NCBI GenBank assembly: GCA_023622765.1
Contig: JAMNYO010000060.1
Coordinates: 1 to 51,636 of the forward strand
DNA: 51,636 bases
DNA from: Bacteroidota bacterium
GTDB taxonomy: Bacteria; Bacteroidota; Bacteroidia; Bacteroidales; Dysgonomonadaceae
Reading direction: 5' to 3'
The position numbers and the translations under genes were made by a program. Each line of letters begins with the position of its first letter. The stretch's first letter is position 1. The notes beneath the pieces are model-generated. The model was not told the origin of the DNA. It searched no databases and saw only the letters and a list, made by a program, of their open reading frames with translations. Positions 42,538 to 49,425 of this stretch are shown one piece after another.

Positions 42538-43305
42538 ATGAGCATGGATGTAAACAGTATAGCGATTCCTGAGAACTTGGTGTATGCCAAGCCGGAACTG
42601 ATGAACGATACCCATATGCACTACTGCCCGGGCTGCTCGCACGGGGTGGTACACAAGCTTATTGCCGAGGTGATCGAGGAGTTGGGGTGGCAAGAGAAAA
42701 CCATCGGCATCGCACCCGTTGGGTGCGGGGTGTTCGCGTACAAGTACCTCGACATCGACTGGCAGGAGGCTGCCCACGGCCGGGCTCCGGCCTTGGCGAC
42801 CGCGGTGAAACGGTTGCTCCCTGATAAAATGGTGTTCACCTACCAGGGGGATGGCGACTTGGCGGCCATCGGTACGGCCGAGACCATTCACGCGGCCAAT
42901 CGTGGTGAGAACATTGCCATCTTCTTTATCAATAACGGCATCTACGGGATGACCGGTGGGCAAATGGCACCGACCACCCTGAAGGGTATGAAGACCTCCA
43001 CGAGCCCCGAGGGACGAAACGTGGAGACCATGGGGAATCCCCTCAAGATATTGGACCTGTTGGCCCTGCTAGACGGCGTTTGTCTCGCGACCCGCGTGAG
43101 CGTCCACACGGCCGCGGCGGTGAAGAAGACGAGACGCATGATCAAGCTCGCCTTTGAAAACGCGATGGCCGGGAAGGGTACTTCTATCGTGGAGGTTGTG
43201 TCGACCTGCAACGCGGGGTGGAAGATGACGCCGGCCCAGGCGAACGACTGGATGGTGGAGAACATGTTCCCGGTCTACCCGATTGGCGACTTGAAGAATA
43301 TCTAA
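42538..43305 (+). CDS. korB: 2-oxoacid:ferredoxin oxidoreductase, beta (TPP) subunit
   Basis: 255 aa, with its ATG directly after the korA stop. The TPP-binding subunit: YCPGCSHGVVHKLIAEV, GIAPVGCGVF, AHGRAPALATAVKRLLP, the TPP motif YQGDGDLAAIGTAE and NNGIYGMTGGQMAPTT. The C-terminus has GTSIVEVVSTCNAGWKM. Separate TPP subunit of the four-subunit enzyme. Confidence 0.94.
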   Translation: MSMDVNSIAIPENLVYAKPELMNDTHMHYCPGCSHGVVHKLIAEVIEELGWQEKTIGIAPVGCGVFAYKYLDIDWQEAAHGRAPALATAVKRLLPDKMVFTYQGDGDLAAIGTAETIHAANRGENIAIFFINNGIYGMTGGQMAPTTLKGMKTSTSPEGRNVETMGNPLKILDLLALLDGVCLATRVSVHTAAAVKKTRRMIKLAFENAMAGKGTSIVEVVSTCNAGWKMTPAQANDWMVENMFPVYPIGDLKNI

Positions 43306-43329
43306 CCCATCGTACTAAAACAATTAAAC

Positions 43330-43896
43330 ATGTTACAAGAGATAGTGATTTCAGGATTCGGGGGACAAGGGGTGTTGTCCATGGGGAAAATTCTCGCCTA
43401 CTCGGGCATCATGGAAGATAAGGAGGTGTCGTGGTTCCCCGCCTACGGGCCGGAGCAGCGCGGGGGTACCGCAAATGTCACGGTGATTATCTCCGATGAG
43501 CCCATCAGCTCCCCCGTGCTCAATCAATACGATATTGCCGTCGTCCTCAACCAACCCTCGTTGGATAAGTTCGAAGGGCGTGTGAAGCCGGGGGGTATCC
43601 TTATTTACGATGGGTATGGCATCCGCCGGAAAGTGCAGCGCGGTGATATTAACGTCTATCGCGTGAATGCTATGGACGAGTCGACCAAGATGAATAACGC
43701 CCGGGTGTTCAATATGATCGTGTTGGGCGGATTGCTCAAGATCGTTCCCATGGTCTCCCTGGAGAACGTGATGAAGGGGCTGAAAGAGTCGCTTCCCGAG
43801 CGGCACCACAAGCTATTGCCGATGAACGAAAAGGCCATCCTGCGCGGTATGGAGATTATTGAGCGGGAGCAAAAAGCGAAAGTCACCTCAGCGTAA
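43330..43896 (+). CDS. korC: 2-oxoacid:ferredoxin oxidoreductase, gamma subunit
   Basis: 188 aa. Gamma-domain signature ISGFGGQGVLSMGKILAYS, then FPAYGPEQRGGTANVTVII, SPVLNQYDIAVVLNQPS and the linker FEGRVKPGGILIYDG. It completes korDABC. The end of the gene overlaps a 22-nt imperfect tandem duplication (43881-43898 and 43903-43920, AGTCAC...GCGTAAAG), of which the first copy holds the TAA stop. Confidence 0.92.
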   Translation: MLQEIVISGFGGQGVLSMGKILAYSGIMEDKEVSWFPAYGPEQRGGTANVTVIISDEPISSPVLNQYDIAVVLNQPSLDKFEGRVKPGGILIYDGYGIRRKVQRGDINVYRVNAMDESTKMNNARVFNMIVLGGLLKIVPMVSLENVMKGLKESLPERHHKLLPMNEKAILRGMEIIEREQKAKVTSA

Positions 43897-44024
43897 AGTG
43901 GGAGTCACTTTGGCGTAAAGCAAAAGCCGTTCAAGCGTAGTTGCACGTGCAATTTTCCACGCGAGGGGGGTAAAAAGGAAATATGTGTCATGGGGACGGG
44001 CTGGATGTTATCAGGTCGTCTCCG

Positions 44025-45941
44025 TTATTTTTTACCGAAGGGCCACCAGCTCCATTTCTTGCCTTTATGGGCTTCCGTTGCCCGTGCTTTCCCGTTACGC
44101 TCACGCTGAGCCTGTTGAGCCTGCTGACCCTGCTGACCCTTAGAACCCTTATGTTTACCGGAAACTTTGGAACGTTCATGTTCCCTGGAGCGTTCGTCTC
44201 TTTTTGGCCCTTTGGGTTGTTCCTGTGTTGGCCGCTCTTGCCTTGGTTCCTTTTGTTTTGGCTGTACCTGCCTGGGTTGTTCCTGTCCCCTTTGTTCCCT
44301 TCTGGGTTGCTTCTGCTCTACTTGCTTCCTCCCGGGCCGCTTCTGATTTGACCGCTCTTGCCTTGGCTTTGCCTGTGTTTGTGACTCCTGTTTGGATTGC
44401 TCTTGTTTGGGTTGTTCCTGTTTTGGCCGCTCTTGCCTTGGTTGTTCTTTCTTCGGTTGTTCCTGCCTTGACTGATCCCGTGATTGTGATTCCTTTTTAG
44501 GGCGTTGCTGTCGTTGACGCTCCTCTCTAGGGCGTTCTTGTCTAGGTCGCTTCTGTTTCGTTAAATCATCCTTCTCGGTTGTAGGTTGCGCTGCTTCTTT
44601 TTTTTGCTGCCCTAATTGTCCCTGCTCTATTAACTTCTTAGGGCTTTCCGCTCTTTCTCTTTTCTCTACACCTTGCCAGTTATCTCTTCTTTTTTCATGT
44701 TTTTCCGTTCTTCCGGTAGATCGACTTCTCCCTTTCTTCCCTGTACTTCTCGATCGGATGGCGGCGCCTCTTCTTCTCCTGTCGTGTACTGGATTGTACT
44801 CGGGTGCTTCGCCCAGTTCCGCGGGTATCGGTATCTGGTAGATCTTCTTGTTTAGGAATTTCTCGATGAGCGAGAAGCGGTACTGCTCGTCCGGTGAAAC
44901 AAAGGTGATGGCCATGCCCGAGTCACCGGCGCGTGCCGTTCGGCCAATCCGGTGGACGTAGTCCTCTGCATCGTAAGGAACATCAAAGTTGATCACCAAC
45001 GAGATGTCATCAATATCAATTCCCCGCGCCACGATATCGGTCGCCACGAGGATATTCACCCGTTCGTTCCGGAACTCGTGCATCACGTGTTCCCGTTGCG
45101 ATTGGTCGAGGTCCGAGTGCATCTCATCAGTCGAGAGCCCCATTCTCCTGAGGACTTTGGTAATCTCCTTCACCTTAATTTTCGACCCCGAGAAGAGCAG
45201 TACCTTGTTGAGCTTCTTCTCTTTGAAGAGCTGTTTGATAATACCTATCTTTTGTGCCTCGTAGCAGATGTAAGCCGATTGCAGGATCGTTTCCGGTGGA
45301 CGTGCGATCGCGATGGTAATCTCTTTTGGGTCGCGAAGGATGGTTTTGGCCAACTGCTGAATCTTGGGTGGCATGGTAGCCGAGAACATGATGGTTTGTC
45401 GATCCTTCGGTAGCAGATTCTCTATCTTCATGATGTCGTCATAGAACCCCATGTCGAGCATGCGGTCCGCCTCATCGAGGATGAAGTACTTGACGCCTGA
45501 AAAGTCGATGTTATACAAGTTGATATGCGAGAGTAGCCTCCCCGGCGTGGCAATCACCACATCAGCACCGCTCAGCAACCCCCGTTTTTGAACCTCCCAA
45601 GCCTCGGCGTCATTCCCGCCGTACACCGCTACCGAGGAGAAGGGTGTGAAGTAGGAGAACCCCTCCATCATTTGGTCGATCTGCTGAGCCAGCTCCCGCG
45701 TGGGAGCCATGATGATCGCGTTCACCTTGTTCACATCGTGGTTGTCGTTTTTCAGGTTATCCAAAAGCGGCAGCAAGAAGGCCGCGGTCTTTCCCGTTCC
45801 GGTTTGAGCGCAAGCGATCACATCTCTTTTGTCGAGGATAACGGGGATGGCCTGTTCTTGTACGGGCGTGGCCTCTTTGAAGTTCATGGCTTCTAAGCCT
45901 TCAAGTATAGAATCACAAAGGGGGAGTTCAGTAAATAGCAT
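44025..45941 (-). CDS. DEAD-box RNA helicase with long charged tail
   Basis: 638 aa from ATG 45941 (MLFTELPLCDSILEGLEAM). The Q motif is followed by ATPVQEQAIP, Walker A ACAQTGTGKTAAF, PTRELAQQI, TPGRLLSH, DEADRMLD, SATMPP, ATDIVARGIDIDD and HRIGRTARAG. The core ends near residue 390. The last 240 residues are low-complexity, rich in Arg, Gln, Lys, Glu and Pro, with many QERPKQEQ-like units, and end in KKWSWWPFGKK. Such tails bind RNA and can drive condensates. An in-frame upstream extension to 46130 is rejected because it runs through the promoter and into the tRNA leader. Likely RNA unwinding or ribosome assembly. Confidence 0.92.
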   Translation of the reverse strand: MLFTELPLCDSILEGLEAMNFKEATPVQEQAIPVILDKRDVIACAQTGTGKTAAFLLPLLDNLKNDNHDVNKVNAIIMAPTRELAQQIDQMMEGFSYFTPFSSVAVYGGNDAEAWEVQKRGLLSGADVVIATPGRLLSHINLYNIDFSGVKYFILDEADRMLDMGFYDDIMKIENLLPKDRQTIMFSATMPPKIQQLAKTILRDPKEITIAIARPPETILQSAYICYEAQKIGIIKQLFKEKKLNKVLLFSGSKIKVKEITKVLRRMGLSTDEMHSDLDQSQREHVMHEFRNERVNILVATDIVARGIDIDDISLVINFDVPYDAEDYVHRIGRTARAGDSGMAITFVSPDEQYRFSLIEKFLNKKIYQIPIPAELGEAPEYNPVHDRRRRGAAIRSRSTGKKGRSRSTGRTEKHEKRRDNWQGVEKRERAESPKKLIEQGQLGQQKKEAAQPTTEKDDLTKQKRPRQERPREERQRQQRPKKESQSRDQSRQEQPKKEQPRQERPKQEQPKQEQSKQESQTQAKPRQERSNQKRPGRKQVEQKQPRREQRGQEQPRQVQPKQKEPRQERPTQEQPKGPKRDERSREHERSKVSGKHKGSKGQQGQQAQQAQRERNGKARATEAHKGKKWSWWPFGKK

Positions 45942-45975
45942 CTGTAGTTGACTTTTTGTATAAAGCAATAAGTTG

Positions 45976-45983
45976 CAAAGGTA
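45976..45983 (-). promoter_or_regulatory. -7 element of the DEAD-box helicase gene
   Basis: Plus-strand CAAAGGTA, that is TACCTTTG on the minus strand, 35 nt before the ATG at 45941. The same -7 sequence serves the divergent tRNA promoter 64 nt away. Confidence 0.6.
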
Positions 45984-46046
45984 CGACGAAAAAATGACTT
46001 TTCCCCGGGAGGGAAGGATATTGTTTTTTCTTTCAAAAAATAGTTT

Positions 46047-46054
46047 TACCTTTG
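46047..46054 (+). promoter_or_regulatory. -7 element of the tRNA-Ser transcript
   Basis: TACCTTTG about 20 nt upstream of a tRNA 5' fragment and about 85 nt upstream of intact tRNA-Ser. No other -7 element lies closer to the intact tRNA. Confidence 0.6.
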
Positions 46055-46072
46055 CAGCCTGTTTTCGCATCT

Positions 46073-46110
46073 TGGGGGATGGCAGAGTGGTCGATGGCAT
46101 TAAAACGACG
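46073..46110 (+). pseudogene. 5' fragment of a tRNA-Ser-like gene
   Basis: GGGGGATGGCAGAGTGG and the following bases match the acceptor/D-arm part of the intact tRNA-Ser downstream. An 18-bp stretch, GATGGCAGAGTGGTCGAT, is identical at 46078-46095 and 46144-46161. The anticodon arm and T arm are missing. It looks like the left-over of a tandem tRNA copy. Confidence 0.6.
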
Positions 46111-46138
46111 ACTACAATATCTCTACTCATCCAACCTT

Positions 46139-46223
46139 GGAGAGATGGCAGAGTGGTCGATTGCGGCGGTCTTGAAAACCGTTGAAGTGAGAGCTTCCGG
46201 GGGTTCGAATCCCTCTCTCTCCG
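46139..46223 (+). tRNA. tRNA-Ser (anticodon UGA)
   Basis: 85 nt. Acceptor arms GGAGAGA (46139-46145) and TCTCTCC (46216-46222) pair perfectly, with discriminator G. The D arm has TGGCAGAGTGGTCGA, the anticodon loop CTTGAAA with TGA, a long class II variable arm (GTGAGAGCTTC region), and T arm GGGGGTTCGAATCCC. CCA is not encoded. Confidence 0.95.
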
Positions 46224-46232
46224 CTAGCGCAG

Positions 46233-46268
46233 CAACCCCTTGATAACCTGCTGGTTATCGAGGGGTTG
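46233..46268 (+). terminator. Hairpin terminator after tRNA-Ser
   Basis: CAACCCCTTGATAACC and GGTTATCGAGGGGTTG form a 16-bp stem (one G-T pair) with a 4-nt loop, starting 10 nt after the tRNA and followed by TTGTTCTGTT. Confidence 0.8.
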
Positions 46269-46507
46269 TTGTTCTGTTATCATGGCTTTTTGAACCTTAA
46301 AAATTGAATCCTTTTATTTATCTTATAATCATCAGATTGATGGTTTTTGGTGGCATGATGAGGGGTTAAAAAAATATTCAAATACCTCAGTTTTATACTA
46401 AAATTACAGATATGAAACTCGTGAAAGATACGGTAATGTTAGAGAACAATTTTAAACGAACTAACGAAAAATAATTAGATATCATTTGTTAATCCGAATA
46501 TAAAGTT
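46269..46507. other. AT-rich gap between tRNA-Ser and the AbiE module
   Basis: No gene can be supported. A 20-codon plus-strand ORF (46412-46474, MKLVKDTVML...) is present but has no recognised homolog and no clear promoter. The base composition drops sharply compared with the housekeeping genes to the left, which marks the start of an accessory region. Confidence 0.4.
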
Positions 46508-46550
46508 TATATTTGCAAAAGGATACGAAAACAGTATCCTTTTGCAAATA
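46485..46550 (+). promoter_or_regulatory. Promoter with palindromic operator of the AbiE module
   Basis: TTTG (46485-46488), 19 nt, then TATATTTG (46508-46515): a textbook Bacteroidota promoter. A perfect 17-bp inverted repeat overlaps it, TATTTGCAAAAGGATAC (46510-46526) and GTATCCTTTTGCAAATA (46534-46550), with a 7-nt spacer. AbiEi antitoxins are known to repress their own operon by binding inverted repeats in this position. Confidence 0.75.
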
Positions 46551-46561
46551 CGTATATAAGG

Positions 46562-47371
46562 GACAATATCGAACAAACATCCTATAATTACCTTAAAAGG
46601 TATATCAACAATGTCCGTTCAGTTGGACGGTATTCTTTCACACTTGAAGAACTTCAACAAGAGTTCGATATATCTTATCGTGCTTTAAAGCAGAATTTAT
46701 ATCGTCTCAAGTTAAAAAAAATAATAGTACAAATTCGTCAAGGATTCTATGTTGTCATTCCACCCGAATACTCAAACCAAGGAATGCTGCCTCCAACTAT
46801 GTTTATTGATGATTTAATGAAGTCATTAAACAAGCCCTATTACATATCACTTGTTTCAGCCGCTGCAATGTTTGGCGCTGCACATCAACAGCCTATGGAA
46901 TATACTATCACAACAGAAACCCCGGCACCTAGAAGTATAAAAAATAAAAAATTAAAGATTAATTTTTATTCGAAAAAAAAGTGGCCAATAGAAGGCATTA
47001 CTCAAAAGAAGACAAACGCTGGTTATGTAAATGTATCTGTTCCGGAACTAACAGCTTTGGATCTGTTGGAGAAGAGTCATTTTTTTGGAATAAATCGTAT
47101 TGCAACCATTTTGAACGAATTGGCAGAGGAAATGAACGGCAACAGATTGATAAAGATAGCATCTCAGTTTACAAACAATGCTGCAATACAACGATTAGGA
47201 TATATTCTTGAAAAGAATATTATGAACGAAAGGTTAGCTGAAAGCTTATGGAAAGTACTTAGTAAAAGAAAATTTTCAACCATACCTCTTTCTCCTAAAA
47301 AAGAAAAATCAGGAACCTCCAATAATCGTTGGAAGGTAATTGAAAATATGAAAATTGAAAGCGACCTGTAA
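46562..47371 (+). CDS. AbiEi-family antitoxin/repressor, start codon unclear
   Basis: The conserved frame runs from about 46562 to the stop at 47371, roughly 269 codons. It has an N-terminal winged helix (YSFTLEELQQEFDISYRAL, LYRLKLKKIIVQIRQGFYV) and the family core FIDDLMKSLNKPYYISLVSA, AMFGAAHQQPMEY, INFYSKKKWP and VNVSVPELTALDLL. No ATG, GTG or TTG exists in this frame between the operator and the winged helix; the first in-frame ATG is 46784, inside the conserved part, and would remove the DNA-binding domain. So the start codon has either mutated, is non-standard (an ATA at 46556), or the sequence has an error. Known role: antitoxin and autorepressor of the AbiE abortive-infection/toxin-antitoxin system. 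Confidence 0.75.
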   Translation, partial: DNIEQTSYNYLKRYINNVRSVGRYSFTLEELQQEFDISYRALKQNLYRLKLKKIIVQIRQGFYVVIPPEYSNQGMLPPTMFIDDLMKSLNKPYYISLVSAAAMFGAAHQQPMEYTITTETPAPRSIKNKKLKINFYSKKKWPIEGITQKKTNAGYVNVSVPELTALDLLEKSHFFGINRIATILNELAEEMNGNRLIKIASQFTNNAAIQRLGYILEKNIMNERLAESLWKVLSKRKFSTIPLSPKKEKSGTSNNRWKVIENMKIESDL

Positions 47372-47998
47372 TACCACAACGATATATAGATAAATGGAAA
47401 TCCATAGCTCCTTGGCCTATAAATGCACAGGTAGAACAAGATTTAATTATTGCCAGGTCTTTAGTGGAAATTTTTTCAGATGACTTTCTGAAAACCTCAT
47501 TGGCATTTCGTGGCGGTACAGCTCTTCACAAATTGTATTTGACACCACAAATTCGCTATTCAGAAGACATTGATTTAGTTCAAATTAATCCGGAACCTAT
47601 AAATCCTATTCTTAGACGAATTCGTGAACGTTTATCTTTTTTAGGAACAAAAAGAACTGTAAAACAACATATTCATAATAACACGGTTATTTATCGATTT
47701 GAACCGGAAGATCTATCTGTCACAAGTATGCGTTTGAAAATTGAGATAAACACACGGGAACATTTCAACGTGCTGGGGCTAAAAAAAAATCCATACGAGG
47801 TGGAAAATGGATGGTTTTCAGGGTAAGTGTTTAATTACTTGTTATGAGATAGAAGAATTACTTGGCACCAAACTCAGGGTATTATACCAACGTCGTAAAG
47901 GTCGTGATATGTTCGACCTTTATTGGGCGTTAACCAATTATGATGTTGACATGAATAAACTAATCAAATGCTACAATTATATATGGCGTTTTCAGTAG
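47371..47998 (+). pseudogene. AbiEii-family nucleotidyltransferase toxin, frameshifted
   Basis: The frame is open from 47371 (VIPQRYIDKWKSIAPWP) and shows the toxin signature FRGGTALHKLY and RYSEDIDLVQI (the GS-x10-D-x-D type nucleotidyltransferase site), then REHFNVLGLKK and ENGWFSG followed by a stop at 47826. The rest continues in another frame from 47807 (GKCLITCYEIEELLGTKLR, LYQRRKGRDMFDLYWAL). One extra G in the GGG at 47818-47822 accounts for the break. There is no good start codon either (the reading frame overlaps the abiEi stop), and the C-terminus stops early at 47998. The toxin is therefore probably dead. Confidence 0.8.
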
Positions 47999-48302
47999 AT
48001 AAACAATTGAAATAATTGGCCTATAAAACAAAGGAATGATATGTTGTATTTGTGAATGGATTGTTGGAATATGCAAGATACACCCCTTTCTTATACCTCC
48101 TTTTACATTTCTTCGATTGTCGAAAATTTCCCCCAACCCGTTGCCGATTTATACCGTTCTTTTCTATTATTTGGAACAAATAAAGTACAAGCTTCAAGTT
48201 GCCTGTCATTAAAATCACCATGAAGAGTTGGTTGTTTCTCGAAAAAACATAGACCTAAAATAAATAGACATAATATGGTATAGTTATATCAATATTTATA
48301 TG
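47999..48302. other. Gap between the AbiE and HipBA remnants
   Basis: About 300 nt, AT-rich, no supported gene. A 66-codon minus-strand ORF (48021-48221) starts MVILMTGNLKLVLYLF but has no recognisable family and no promoter; it is likely chance or debris from the toxin's missing C-terminus. Confidence 0.4.
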
Positions 48303-48334
48303 TATATTTGCACATTAATATAGATATATCTATA
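48303..48334 (+). promoter_or_regulatory. Promoter and 16-bp operator palindrome of hipB
   Basis: TATATTTG at 48303-48310 is a perfect -7 element. The perfect palindrome TATAGATATATCTATA (48319-48334) follows at the expected transcription start, 24 nt before the hipB ATG. HipB repressors are known to bind TATCC-type palindromes in the same place. Confidence 0.65.
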
Positions 48335-48358
48335 CTTACTATTTAAGTTCAAGTTGAT

Positions 48359-48649
48359 ATGTATAGCGATTTGTACGAAAAATCAGGAAGTGATATCATA
48401 CGGGAGTTGGGAAAGCGATATGCCGGTTACCGCAAGCGGATGGGCTTTACACAAAGGGATGTAGTCACGAAATCCGGTTTGAGCCTGTTTACCATAAGCT
48501 CATTTGAGAATGGTTCTTCAACGGGAATAACAATGGCGTCGTTTATCAAATTGCTTCGGGCGATTGATAGCCTGGAAGAGATCGAAAAGCTGCTCCCTGA
48601 ATTGCCGGCGAGCCCGCGGGCATTGTTTAACAAGCTGCAAAAAAAGTAG
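48359..48649 (+). CDS. hipB: HipB-like antitoxin, XRE-family repressor
   Basis: 96 aa. One helix-turn-helix of the XRE/Cro type: GFTQRDVVTKSGLSLFTISSFENG (in parts, FTQRDVVTKSGLSLFTISS). The C-terminal helix SFIKLLRAIDSLEEIEKLLPE is typical of HipB proteins. The reading frame is intact and keeps its promoter and operator. Its toxin partner starts 3 nt after the stop but is broken, so this antitoxin is probably an orphan. Confidence 0.85.
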   Translation: MYSDLYEKSGSDIIRELGKRYAGYRKRMGFTQRDVVTKSGLSLFTISSFENGSSTGITMASFIKLLRAIDSLEEIEKLLPELPASPRALFNKLQKK

Positions 48650-48652
48650 TGT

Positions 48653-49416
48653 ATGGAAACAAATGTTGTTAAAGTGGCGCTGTGGGGAGTGAATGTGGGG
48701 TATCTTTCTTGGGATAAGAGAAAGGGTGTAGCCGTTTTTGAATACGATTCCTCTTTCCTTGAGCGTAGATGGGATATAGCACCACTCACGATGCCGATTC
48801 TCTCGCCTCGCAGCCAAAAACAGATGCCCTGGTTAGGCAACGAGGGAAAACTGTACCGGGGGCTTCCCCCCATGATTGCAGATTCGCTGCCCGATAAATG
48901 GGGTAATTCGCTCTTTAACTCGTGGTTGCGCGACAACAAAATTTCAACGAGAAAATACATACCCAGACGTTGGCGGCTATGTCGCCGTTAAGTACCAGCT
49001 ACGAAGATATCTTCGCGGTAATCCGACGACTGAACCTGCCTTACGAAGAAAGCCGCCAGCAATATCTGCGGATGGTGTTCAACGTGTTGGCCCGTAACGT
49101 GGACGATCATTCCAAAAACGTGTCGTTTTGTATGAACCGCGATAGGGTTTGGCGGTTGTCTCCCGCCTATGATATTACTTTTAGTGTTGATTTTGCCGCT
49201 CCTGCCTATGTGAACAGGCAATCGTTAACGGTGAATGGTAAAAACGAACATATAACCCGGGAGGATTTGGAAATTGTCGCGAAGAATAATGACATCTCGG
49301 ATTATAGTGCGCTGATTGATAACGTGAAGGCTTCACTTTCAAAATTTAGAGAACAGGCCGGCCGACTGAATATAAGCCCATCCCTTATTGAGCGAATAGC
49401 CAATGAATTTATATAA
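48653..49416 (+). pseudogene. HipA-like kinase toxin with internal deletion and frameshift
   Basis: ORF 48653-48991 begins as HipA (VKVALWGVNVGYLSWD, GLPPMIADSLPDKWGN) but leaves the family after RDNKISTRKY. The family C-terminus resumes in another frame around 48945 (EKIHTQTLAAM) and runs to 49416 with LARNVDDHSKN (catalytic Asp loop) and LSPAYDITF (metal Asp). Between them about 170 residues that HipA proteins need are gone, including the ATP-binding and Ser-loop (AGGxxPK) segment. Joining the two frames gives only about 255 aa against the usual 400-430. The gene cannot make an active kinase. Confidence 0.82.
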
Positions 49417-49425
49417 GTAGATTCT

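Noticed and set aside
43881-43920. 22-nt tandem duplication over the korC stop codon
   Set aside because: Real but short and imperfect, after an intact gene; no likely function.
43941-43956. TTGCACGTGCAATTTT as terminator of korDABC
   Set aside because: The stem is only 4 bp around ACGT; too weak to call.
44204-44500. Plus-strand hydrophobic ORF (MALWVVPVLAALALV...)
   Set aside because: Antisense of the Gln/Arg/Pro-rich helicase tail; Gln/Lys/Arg codons read as Leu/Val/Ala on the other strand.
45942-46130. 63-residue N-terminal extension of the DEAD-box helicase
   Set aside because: It crosses the likely promoter and runs toward the tRNA leader; the family's Q-motif starts right after ATG 45941.
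46052-46243. Small plus-strand ORFs across the tRNA-Ser gene
   Set aside because: They are readings of the tRNA and its fragment, not proteins.
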